From Takakia lepidozioides (taxonomy: Eukaryota; Streptophyta; Takakiopsida; Takakiales; Takakiaceae), in assembly GCA_030704615.1 (NCBI GenBank), contig CM060731.1:80084756-80148755 (forward strand): 64,000 nucleotides of DNA. The letters are read 5' to 3'. Under the pieces are notes generated by a model, which saw only the letters and a program-made list of their open reading frames with translations, did no database searches and was not told the origin of the DNA. The position numbers and the translations under genes were made by a program. Positions within the stretch are counted from its first letter, which is position 1, and every line of letters starts with the position of its first letter. Shown here in pieces: positions 34,616 to 43,202 of the stretch.

Positions 34616-34618
34616 CTA
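34616..34618 (-). promoter_or_regulatory. Conserved in-frame UAG between methyltransferase and RT, candidate readthrough site
   Basis: The Gag-protease-methyltransferase frame ends in TAG followed by CAA. The independently decayed second copy has TAG-CAA at the homologous place (60936-60938), and there the same frame continues open into RT. In copy 1 a 13-bp deletion just downstream obscures this. UAG followed by CAA is a known leaky context in plants, and a UAG between Gag and Pol is used by some retroviruses to set the Gag:Pol ratio. Readthrough itself is inferred. Confidence 0.45.
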
Positions 34619-37600
34619 TGTTGCAACCTCTTGAGCAGTACTCCCTGCCTGCTCAGTCAATGACAAGGCCTCATCCTGCCCCATCATCTCATCCTTGAGG
34701 ACCTCCTCAACCCGAGAAGAATCCCCAACCTCATCCATCACAGCCGCCTTGGCTGCCAACTCCCTCTGAACCTCGAGCACCTCCCACGTGTGCCATGGAT
34801 GCATGCACCCCGTGGTCCTCACATGCTCGCCCCCACTCACTGCCTGTACCGTCTCGGTAGGCAGAGAGACCATCGAGGGAAGTGTACTCCGCACTCTGCG
34901 TTGCTCAGCCAGAGCCAAGCTGATAATCCAGGTCAAGCAATTGAGATCCATTGCTTGCCCCAACACTTGACGACGTGATGCCTCAGAAAGAGACGACACC
35001 GCCGTGGTACCAGTGGTAAAACCCATTGCCCGCTCACGCTCGTCAGCATTAGGCTCCACTAACTGCTGCAACTGAGCATCCCACAGGAGGCCAGGTCCAC
35101 TATCCCGGAAAGCATGCGATCCTGGGAAGCTGAGCAGTGTAGGTAATGCTGCTCGTGGTTGACCCACCTTGTTGACCACTGCCAAAGGCGAACGGTCATC
35201 GTGTCTCACACGCTGAGACTGCCTCCCTGTGTCCAGAATGCTATCCACTGTGAGATGTGCTGGCCGCTGCACCCCATCAAATGCACGCTTGAGCAGTGCG
35301 GGTGGCATCAAGTTAGTCCACCATAGCCGTGGACGATGAGCCCGTGACCCCACTGTAGCTGCATCTAGCAACACTGCTGACCCAAGCCACGACCGGACTT
35401 GATGCACACTGGCCATCACCCTGGCCCGAGAATCGCCCATCAGTGGCACATTCTCCAAGATGTATGCTGGAGATACAGCTTGATGAAGCTGCAAGTGGCG
35501 CAAAACCCGCACCATCTCCCAAAACAGACCCGACCTCGAGTCTCGCAATCCATTGCCATGCCCGGCTGATGAATGCCCTTGGCAGGGCCAACCTGCCACT
35601 ACCAGATCAATGGAGCCAACCCGCTCCAAATCCTGCGCCCCCAGCAACGAAATGTCTGCTGGCAAGGCCTGCTGATATCCACGAATTGCAGACACCGACA
35701 ACAACTCAGGGTACCGCTGCACCAACTGAGCAACATGGCGAAGTGAAACGCGTCGTGCAGTCTCATCCCTCTCCACATACAGGTAACGCCGAACTCGTAC
35801 ACCTGCCTGTAACACAGCAGCCAATCCGGTGCTGATCCCGCCAAACAAGTCCAGAAGACAAATGCCTTCATCCGGATACTGCCACACAATAGGTGTGGTG
35901 TCCAATGGAGACAACTGAGGTGGTCCTGGTGCAATCCCCGCACTCTCCTCCTCTCCTGACGGTACAAAAGCCTCCACCCAGGCTTGTTGCACCCGTCGAT
36001 CAGCATCCCGCTGCAAATCCTTGCTCGTGCCCCACAATGGAGTCTGAGCAACCATGGTAGGCAACTCCGCCATACCATACATGTCATCCTGCTCTCCCGG
36101 AGGTGGCACATCCTCTGAATGAGCGTTGCCCTCAAGCAACTCTCTAGGCCAACTCACTGCCGCTGTGAATGCTGCTAGTGTCGGCATCTTGCCTCGCTGG
36201 GCAACCGCAACTCCTCCTATGAACGTCACAGGGAGCTGCACACGCCGGCCCTCCCCTGACTGCCATGCAGGCCTATAGGAAGCTGACTCCTCCCAAAAAT
36301 CCAGGGTGAAGCCCATGGGGTACAACACTGCCCCACCAACCAGGACATCGTATGAGACCGCGTCTGTCACAATGGCCTTGGCTCGCATCACTGAGCCATC
36401 TGTAGGGTGATCCGGCCGTAGTCTGATAGCCAACTCACGCCGTGTCATGCCCCGAGCCTGCTCCGATCCTCCCAGAGACGTCTGTATCTGGAAAGGACAA
36501 GGCTCCATATCCGCCTCCGTGAGGCCCAAGCCTGCAATAGCAGCTCTGCCCAGCATCAATGGCTGAGCTCCCGAGTCCAACAAGACCCGCAGTGGCCGGT
36601 ACCTCTTGCCTGCCGGTCCACTCAAACAGAAAATGTCATCCTGGTTGTCTAACATGACAACTCCAGGTGTCACCATGGCGCGCTCAATGGCTGGCCTAGC
36701 TGGCAGCTCCATCAACCTGGCAGCTGCAGCTTGCCATGGCGCCGCCGTGGCAGTCTTGACCCTCAAATCCGAGGATCCCTCCGGCACTACACCTCCCACT
36801 ATCTCCGCAGAAGATGAAGTAACCTCCCCACTCTCACAGAGTGTAGCTGCCAGCCTGAACACCTCAGCTGGTCTTACCCCCGGCGTCGCAATCATGGTAG
36901 CCGAGAACAATGGAGCCTGGCACACAGATGTGGCCGCTCCTAGCAGCACACTAGCTGCCGTAGCCTTGGCAACACTAGGTAGTGGTGCTACCCATGTAGC
37001 TCTCCCCAATGGCATAGTAACCTCCGCCTCGGTAACAGTCGGGCGAGAACTAGGTGCCATGGATGGCGTCGACACTGTCTCCGCCAATGTGAATGACTGA
37101 GGAAGCCTAGCCTGACGGCTTGCCTCCCCACGCTGTGGATCCAACTCCACCTCTGCACCTCGTGGCTCAGGAACTCGTGCTGCTCCTCGAGTCACGGCTG
37201 CAGCAGACTCCACCTGCACTAGTGGTAGTGCTGCTCCACACATGAATCCCATGCCTCCCATATCTCCTCCCTCAGGAGCAGGAGGTGGACCATCCGGCCT
37301 TAGAGCCGGTACCACCTGAGCTGTAGCCATGGCAGCGAGCCTCTGCTCTAGCTGCTGAAGCCGGTTGGCCATGCCTTGGTCAACACCCTGACCTCCGCGT
37401 CCTTGGCCATGTTGAGCTTGCCCTTGGCCTGCACCTCGTGGCTGGCCACCTCGTCCTCTTTGGGCTGCTCCACCTCGCCCCCGGCCACCATTGTTCCCTT
37501 GGAACTGGCCTGGGCGCAACTCAGGATGCAAACCATAACACTGGGCCTCTCCATGCCCGTGCTTGCCACAATGCCCACACTGCAATTGTGCAGGCTGTGC

Positions 37601-38281
37601 ATGTGCCGGCCCTTTGCCTCCCTCTGGGCAATCCTTCTTGACATGGGGTCCTCCATATGTCCAGCACACCACATCCGCCCGTTGTTGGCCAGTAAATGAA
37701 GGGAGAGACCCCTGCATCTGAGGTCCTCTCTGCCCTTCCCTGAGTTTCACCTGAGCCCCCTTGTTGCCTTGAGCACGTTGAGGTAGTGGTTGGCTAGGAG
37801 CACCACTACCCCGTGGTGTCTCCTTAGCAAATCCCACCATGACCACTCGTTCCTCCACCATGTTGAGCTCTATCCGCTCTGCCAGCAAAAACACATTTGC
37901 TAAGGTGGGTTGGGCCGCTTGTAGGAGAGTTGCATCCCGTACCCTTCTCCTCAGCTCCTTGTCCAATATCCCATACCAGAATTGGACTGCTTGAGCTTCC
38001 GTAACCCCTTGGGTTACCTTTATCAAGCGCCTCATGCGAGTGAAAACCTCCCTCAAGCTCTTGGTCGGCTTCCGTTGGAACTCTTGCAAGCTCCGCAACT
38101 TCTCTGTCCTCACCCCTTGGTAGTTCCCTCTCAACTCTTCGAAGAACTCCACAACAGGGTTGAAGGCAGGCACGGGTACTAGTGCTGGTGCGGTAGTGGC
38201 TTGGGTGGACGTCGTAGCTACTGTACCACCAGTCCCACTGCTACTTGCTGAAGTTGCCGGTGCAGCGGCAGGTGTAGCCAC
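34616..38281 (-). CDS. Gag - zinc knuckle - protease - C5 DNA methyltransferase polyprotein
   Basis: A 1221-codon frame. Residues about 40-150 are a retrotransposon Gag capsid-like region (VEFFEELRGNYQGV, LREVFTRMRRLIKV). Two CCHC knuckles follow: one degenerate (CWTYGGPHVKKDC, second Cys now Tyr) and one intact (CGHCGKHGHGEAQC). A Gly/Arg/Gln-rich stretch comes next, then an aspartic protease with LLDSGAQPLMLG (about residue 566). Residues about 803-1120 form a C5-cytosine methyltransferase with every core motif in order: I, LLDLFGGISTG (SAM binding); IV, GWPCQGHS (catalytic Cys); VI, ILENVPLMG (catalytic Glu); VIII, RAHRPRLWW; IX, ADERERAMGF; X, RQVLGQAMD. The short VIII-IX spacing and the motif I form resemble the DNMT3 type, whereas PCQ resembles DNMT1 and bacterial enzymes. 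No chromatin-reading domain adjoins the methyltransferase. The frame ends at a UAG that copy 2 shares. Confidence 0.9.
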   Translation of the reverse strand: MATPAAAPATSASSSGTGGTVATTSTQATTAPALVPVPAFNPVVEFFEELRGNYQGVRTEKLRSLQEFQRKPTKSLREVFTRMRRLIKVTQGVTEAQAVQFWYGILDKELRRRVRDATLLQAAQPTLANVFLLAERIELNMVEERVVMVGFAKETPRGSGAPSQPLPQRAQGNKGAQVKLREGQRGPQMQGSLPSFTGQQRADVVCWTYGGPHVKKDCPEGGKGPAHAQPAQLQCGHCGKHGHGEAQCYGLHPELRPGQFQGNNGGRGRGGAAQRGRGGQPRGAGQGQAQHGQGRGGQGVDQGMANRLQQLEQRLAAMATAQVVPALRPDGPPPAPEGGDMGGMGFMCGAALPLVQVESAAAVTRGAARVPEPRGAEVELDPQRGEASRQARLPQSFTLAETVSTPSMAPSSRPTVTEAEVTMPLGRATWVAPLPSVAKATAASVLLGAATSVCQAPLFSATMIATPGVRPAEVFRLAATLCESGEVTSSSAEIVGGVVPEGSSDLRVKTATAAPWQAAAARLMELPARPAIERAMVTPGVVMLDNQDDIFCLSGPAGKRYRPLRVLLDSGAQPLMLGRAAIAGLGLTEADMEPCPFQIQTSLGGSEQARGMTRRELAIRLRPDHPTDGSVMRAKAIVTDAVSYDVLVGGAVLYPMGFTLDFWEESASYRPAWQSGEGRRVQLPVTFIGGVAVAQRGKMPTLAAFTAAVSWPRELLEGNAHSEDVPPPGEQDDMYGMAELPTMVAQTPLWGTSKDLQRDADRRVQQAWVEAFVPSGEEESAGIAPGPPQLSPLDTTPIVWQYPDEGICLLDLFGGISTGLAAVLQAGVRVRRYLYVERDETARRVSLRHVAQLVQRYPELLSVSAIRGYQQALPADISLLGAQDLERVGSIDLVVAGWPCQGHSSAGHGNGLRDSRSGLFWEMVRVLRHLQLHQAVSPAYILENVPLMGDSRARVMASVHQVRSWLGSAVLLDAATVGSRAHRPRLWWTNLMPPALLKRAFDGVQRPAHLTVDSILDTGRQSQRVRHDDRSPLAVVNKVGQPRAALPTLLSFPGSHAFRDSGPGLLWDAQLQQLVEPNADERERAMGFTTGTTAVSSLSEASRRQVLGQAMDLNCLTWIISLALAEQRRVRSTLPSMVSLPTETVQAVSGGEHVRTTGCMHPWHTWEVLEVQRELAAKAAVMDEVGDSSRVEEVLKDEMMGQDEALSLTEQAGSTAQEVAT

Positions 38282-38757
38282 TGCCCTCGTGGCTCTAGTG
38301 CCCCTAGTGATGGAGACATAGTCGGGTGACTAGTACATCCTCCACTCCTCAATCTCAACCTCATGCCATCATCCATAGGCGGCCCCTCAAGGTGCTGAAA
38401 CAGCCCCTTCCATGCCATGAAAGGCGTAAATAGTTGTGGATTGCGCATTTGCTGCAAATCACACCAACTATCAAACTCTTGGATAAAATCATCCAACTCG
38501 ATGGTGTCCACCGCCCCAGAGTACCTTCGTGGCCCCTTGGTAGCTCCATACATCTCCTCCATTGTGTCCCACAACAATGGCAAAGAAACAACTTGCACCG
38601 CCGGTATGAGTCCTCCTGATTCACAATCCGAATCAGAACCTTCCGTAGAAGACACAGGAGGTGAAGGTGGCCTAAACCTCACACCTCGTCTCGTGTACCC
38701 ACTAGTATCGCTAGTGCTCGAACCGGCACTGTCCCCAGCAACTAGTGGCACCTCCAT
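38218..38757 (-). CDS. Gag N-terminal frame
   Basis: Starts at the ATG of MEVPLVAGDSAG, followed by a Ser/Pro/Asp-rich stretch. It then has a Gag-like helical segment (TIELDDFIQEFDSW, PFMAWKGLFQHLEGPPMDD), typical of the N-terminal capsid half in plant Ty3/Gypsy Gag. The meaningful sequence ends near 38340. Beyond that, the coding signal moves to the frame of the long polyprotein, which opens just after a TAG in that frame; the last 40 codons here are shadow. The change is a -1 (or +2) shift. It could be decay, an assembly error or programmed frameshifting; copy 2 does not cover this region, so I cannot tell. Confidence 0.6.
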   Translation of the reverse strand: MEVPLVAGDSAGSSTSDTSGYTRRGVRFRPPSPPVSSTEGSDSDCESGGLIPAVQVVSLPLLWDTMEEMYGATKGPRRYSGAVDTIELDDFIQEFDSWCDLQQMRNPQLFTPFMAWKGLFQHLEGPPMDDGMRLRLRSGGCTSHPTMSPSLGALEPRGQWLHLPLHRQLQQVAVGLVVQ

Positions 38758-38805
38758 GTTGACACTCAACCGGTCATGAACATGTCCATAACCCCCTCTC
38801 CACAA

Positions 38806-39707
38806 GGTAACCGGGTAGAGAACCTGTTGCGGCTTATGGTTTGGAATACTAAGTTCCTAACATAGCCTACACCTGTACCGGCATCCACCGCAAACACTCC
38901 TATGGTTGGCTGGTCATCACCTCCAACCTCACCACAGGAGAAACAATGATGGTCTGGCTGGTCATCACCCCAGCCTCACCATCGACAGCATGCTCTAGGA
39001 CTGGCCGGTGATCAAATCCGGACCAATCACCTATAAAAACAAGCGCCCACACAAAACTAGCATGGCGCACAGTCAAGCATGCAGGTATGGAGGGGATCCA
39101 AACACAAGAAATCATAACGACACTCCTGCAAGGACACCCCAGCCCAAACCCGGACTGACTCTTGCCTCCACCTACGGAAAGGTCTTGGCCTAATGAGAGG
39201 GTGGAAACTACAAGGAAGAGAAGCTAAAGCAATGCCTAACCCCAGCATGCCCTCATCCCAACACTCTTCCTCTCCTCTCTTCCCTCACTTGCATGACCAT
39301 GGGAATATCATGAAGATACTCCTCAAACCGCCCTCAGCCAAGACACAAACGCCAGCATTGAGGCATACCATGGAAATCTGAAGGCAAGACTTGCCATGGG
39401 GAAAAGCAAGACGAGTGGTTGTAGAGTGGACTGGCTTATATGGGAACTCACTGGCCGTGTGCTAACACACTACTGGTACGCAATCCATTTGAAGACCCAC
39501 GGGTTCATAAGAAATGACAAACACGAAAAGTACATATCCAGTTCTATACTTGCGGCACGAGACATTCCTGCTGAGAATGTTACTCTTCCTTTGCATGAGG
39601 GACATGGCGGGCTGCTATACACCACATTGTTATTTTGGGCTTCCAATACTGCTCGATATAGTCCACGAGCTTCAAAATTCGGCCTTCAAGACCACATGCC
39701 TGTCCTT
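38806..39707 (-). other. Leader region of the retrotransposon, no gene
   Basis: About 900 bp between the first recognisable 50 bp of the 5' LTR and gag. No coding frame is supported. It lacks similarity to the 515-bp LTR at 28260-28774, so the LTR body expected here is missing. A TATA-like CATATAAGCC lies near 39436-39445 in reverse-strand sense. No primer-binding site complementary to initiator Met-tRNA was found. Confidence 0.4.
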
Positions 39708-39758
39708 AAGCTAGCTATTTCCTAGCTAGTTTCACACTAGTGGTAAAATAACTTGACA

Positions 39759-40880
39759 GGGTGTTTGCTGGAACAGAGAGGCAGAGATAGCTGAAGGAGC
39801 AGGGATAGAGAGTGGGTTCAGATTCATCCAAGAGGGCCAGATTTCAAGCATAGGATTACTTATGATTCCCTGTGGATCAATACCTACAAGAAACCTACAT
39901 AGGTAGATGGTCAACTGGATGCCGCAGCAGCAGCGGCACAACTGATAAAATCAAGCACTGGTAATCAAGGCACCTTCTTCAACACATTTCACCCTGTTTT
40001 TCCCTCTTATCAGAATCGGCCCTAAATTTCCTGTTGAATTCTGCAAGTTAGCTGGTTGAGTGAATGTAGTTTGGAGTGACTTTGACATGATACTGCCACT
40101 GTGACAACATGAAAGTATCCAAAAACACGTAACAGAGATGAAAAGAACTTGTGGAATGAATACTTTTTTGACCCCAGTCAATGGTGGGACACTGAGGCAA
40201 AAAGATGAATGCATGTTAGACAAATCCTCCATGGATCAAGGACAATGTGGTGAGGGCACCTTCTTCTTTGACCTTTTTCAGTCTGTTTTGCCCTCTCATC
40301 AGACTTGGCCCTGAGATGCATATTGAATTCTGTAAGTTAGCTTGTTGGGTGGATCTGTGGTGGTTTGGAGTGACTTCGACAAGTTACTGCCGATGTGGCC
40401 GCAGGAAGTATCCAGAAACAGATAATTGAGATGAGGAGAAGCTTTGGAATGAACACTCTGACCCCAGTCAATGGTGGGAAAATGGAGACAAAAAGGTGAA
40501 TGCCTGTTGGACTACAGAGAGAAGCAGATGCAATATAGAATTGGAACTACTGGAATAAGTCGGGCTCGGGTGTTTGCTGGAAATTTCACGCCGTTAGTGT
40601 CAGCTGCTAGCAGCAAGGCTGAGGATGTATTTATGATTTGTATGCAGGCAGGGATATATAGCTGAAGGACCAGGGATAGAGGTCCAGATTTATCCAAGAG
40701 GGCCGGGTTTCAAACACAAGATTAATTCTGATTTCCTGTGGATCAATAGCTACAAATGGGTAGATGGTCAACTGGAAACAGCAGCGGCAACAACACAATT
40801 GATAGAACAAGACACTGCTAATGAAGGTACCTTCTTCAACACATTTCACCCTATTTTTCCCAAGGTCTATGGCCATGAGG
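39759..40880 (+). pseudogene. OSB gene fragment, right flank of the retrotransposon
   Basis: Continues the OSB sequence broken at 28259. Readable pieces include a degenerate LWKDSYKKPAWVDGQLEAA-type block (about 39870-39945) and GTFFNTFHPVFPSYQNRP (about 39968-40022). A second unit follows with GEGTFFFDLFQSVLPSHQT (about 40251-40310) and EEKLWNEHSDPSQWWENGDKK (about 40433-40495). The WNE...DPSQWW...N and PxWV patterns match the two halves of the PDF motif of plant OSB proteins, which bind single-stranded organellar DNA. A partial third unit lies at 40560-40860. Frames shift, introns are retained and the N-terminal OB-fold part is absent, so this is a non-functional fragment. Confidence 0.65.
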
Positions 40881-41345
40881 CTACAGCAAACAACGTCCTA
40901 CGAGTACATTTCTCTTTGAGCCTGCTATGGAAGTAATAAGATTGTATCTTTTTCTTATTACATAGTGAAAAGGGGAAGCCCCTGTAGTTCTTTGGTTCTG
41001 TTTCTGTTCTTGTCCCTCAGGCTACGGCAAACAACATCTTATGAGTACATTATGTTCTTGTCCCTCAGGCCCATTGGTCTTCCCATGGACGTGATAAACT
41101 TCTTTCTGTCTATCTTTAGCTCTATCTATTCTTTCTCTCTGTTGGTTGCTTTTATTCTTATGCCTTGAGCTTTAAGGAATGGAATAAATCATATTTTAAT
41201 CTTCCAATAACTTCTAGCCATTGCTTGTAGTGTTGCTCTTTCACATTAATTTACAACAGTCCCATGATGACTGACAGCCACCCCCACATCCCACACCACA
41301 GGGTCATATCAGTGGCCGATGCCTGAACTCTTTCAAATTCTACCG

Positions 41346-43202
41346 TAAGGCTATATCGACTCCCTCACCACCTTGGGAGCCATGAAAGTGCCAACCGGAT
41401 TCTCGGGTGCTTTCCAAAAGCATGCCATAAACAAGAAATGGTCGGGGATGAAGTCACATGATCTACACGTGATGATGCAACAGATTTTGCCAGTGTGCAT
41501 TCGGGGTACGATGGCGCCAGGTCCTCGAACAGCCATAATGCGTGTAAGTCGAGTGTTTAGGAAGATTTGTGCGAAGGTGTGGGATCCGAGGGACATTACA
41601 TCGTTGCATGAGGATGTGGCTATGACCCTATGTTTGCTGGAGAAAGAATTCCCTCCATCATTCTTTGACGTCATGACGCACTTGCTAGTGCATCTTGTGT
41701 GGGCCCGTAGCCAGCCGGTGGATGTACCCCATGGAGAGGTACATGAAGGATCTGAAGGGGTATGTACGCAACATGGCACGGCCAGAGGGGAGTATGGCGG
41801 AGGGCTACATCCGCGACGAAGCCCTGGGCTTCATGACAGAGTATATGTCTTCATTTGATGCAATGCAACGACGGGTGTCGGACGAGAACGAGGAAGAAGG
41901 AGTTGTAGGCGAGGTCCTAGAAGGTGGTGGAACAAAGCGTGCCATGAGCCCGCGCCTTCGGGATGTGGCACATGATTATGTGCTGAACAACACAACAACC
42001 ATGACACCATGGAGACAGTGGGTGCCAACTTACATCCCTCCTGTGCTATTCTTAATGGTCTTTGTATGCTGGAATTACATATATATTGTCACAAGTCATT
42101 CCGGCCACTATGGGAGTGGGATCGTGTACTAACAGGGTGCTTCAGACGACTACAGAGGGTGTTTCGTAGATCTTGGTTGTTGCTTGCAAGTGATTATGAA
42201 GTAGGCTGCATCACTACAGTGTGCTTGAAAGGACACACACTCTGCATGTGGCATGCATGTACAGTACGGTGTTGGTCAGGGGGACTGAGTTGCAGCTTCT
42301 ATTTGGTTTCTGCCAGAAAGTACGCAGCGGAGAAGGTCCGCCTGAAAACGGAACGGAGTGCATTTGCAAAAGCATGGCGGAGGGGCGGTCGTAGGTGCAG
42401 ATCCCCGGTGGAGTACCCCACAACAATGGAGGAGCTGCAGCCCTTTACAGTGTGGGTCAGATCTGCAATTGCAGTGTATGCATCAGAGAACGAGGACCCA
42501 GATGAGGGCATGGTGAGTCTGTCATTCCCCCCAGGGCTGATTGCCACTTCGTACCGGTCAATGAAAGCATATGGCAATCACTATAGAGTGGACAATGCCA
42601 ACACCAGCCTCCTGGTGACTTATGACAGCGGAGTGGCATCATTTCTTGAACAAGAGAGTAGGAGCTATGCACGAGATCGGAATCCAATTTCATGCCATGT
42701 GCAATATGTAGGAGTGATCAAAGAGATCCTTAAACTAGACTATGGTCTTGTGAAGCCAATTCTATTCCGTTGTTCTTGGGTAAAAGCCAATATGGTAGGA
42801 GAGAATGCCACCATGAAACGGGATGAGTACGGGTTCCTCCTTGCTGATTTCAGAAAAATGCTACCACAAGATGAAGAGCCATTCATCTTCCCATCGCAAG
42901 TTGAGCAAGTTTTCTTTTCAGATGACACCCATGCGCCGGGATGGAAGGTGGTTCTTCACAAGGACCCCCGGGCCAAACGAGTCGTGGCCGACGTCCATGA
43001 TCTGGACCTAGGGGAGAATGCCGACCACGAGGGTCTGAGGGAACCACGAAATCTACCAGATACGGCCGAACCAGTCTCTTTGGAAGGAGCAGTTACCTTT
43101 AATGAGGAAGACATTCCAGGGTTGGTAATTACCGCAAGGCAAATTGCAGATGTGGGTAGTGAAGGGGAAGATTATTTGGATACAGATAGTGAGCCCAGCT
43201 GA
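41346..43202 (+). pseudogene. 3' half of a CACTA (En/Spm) Tnp2 transposase gene
   Basis: 41373-41690 and 41695-42000 together give a DUF4218-type domain: KSHDLHVMMQQILPVCIRG, EKEFPPSFFDVMTHLLVHLV, then CGPVASRWMYPMERYMKDLKGYV. The two parts are in different frames, and about five residues expected between HLV and CGPV are missing, so a deletion has broken the frame near 41692. The frame ending at 43202 carries a DUF4216-type domain (HVQYVGVIKEILKLDYGL, FRCSWVKANM, QVEQVFFSDD) and an acidic tail. These two domains are the standard C-terminal part of plant Tnp2. The catalytic Transposase_21 part that should precede is absent, and no CACTA terminal repeat was identified on either side. Confidence 0.8.

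Larger units (their letters stand above)
28260..39758 (-). mobile_element. Ty3/Gypsy-type LTR retrotransposon with DNA methyltransferase and PHD finger
   Basis: An 11.5-kb insertion read on the reverse strand. Its outer ends are TGTC and GACA, the inverted dinucleotide-type ends expected of LTRs, and it is flanked by a 4-bp direct repeat GGGT (28256-28259 and 39759-39762). Outside the repeat, the two flanks are the two halves of one OSB intron sequence found uninterrupted elsewhere in the window, which independently fixes the boundaries. Coding order is Gag, zinc knuckles, protease, C5 methyltransferase, RT, RNase H, integrase and PHD finger; RT before integrase indicates Ty3/Gypsy. One full-length LTR sits at the low-coordinate (3') end. 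At the other end only the first 50 or so bp of the LTR are recognisable, so that LTR is deleted or replaced. No primer-binding site was identified. Copy 1 is nearly intact but carries frameshifts. Confidence 0.85.

Noticed and set aside
35443-38182. Forward and alternative-frame ORFs across the Gag-methyltransferase region
   Set aside because: They overlap a 1221-codon frame with clear domains and have no recognisable content.
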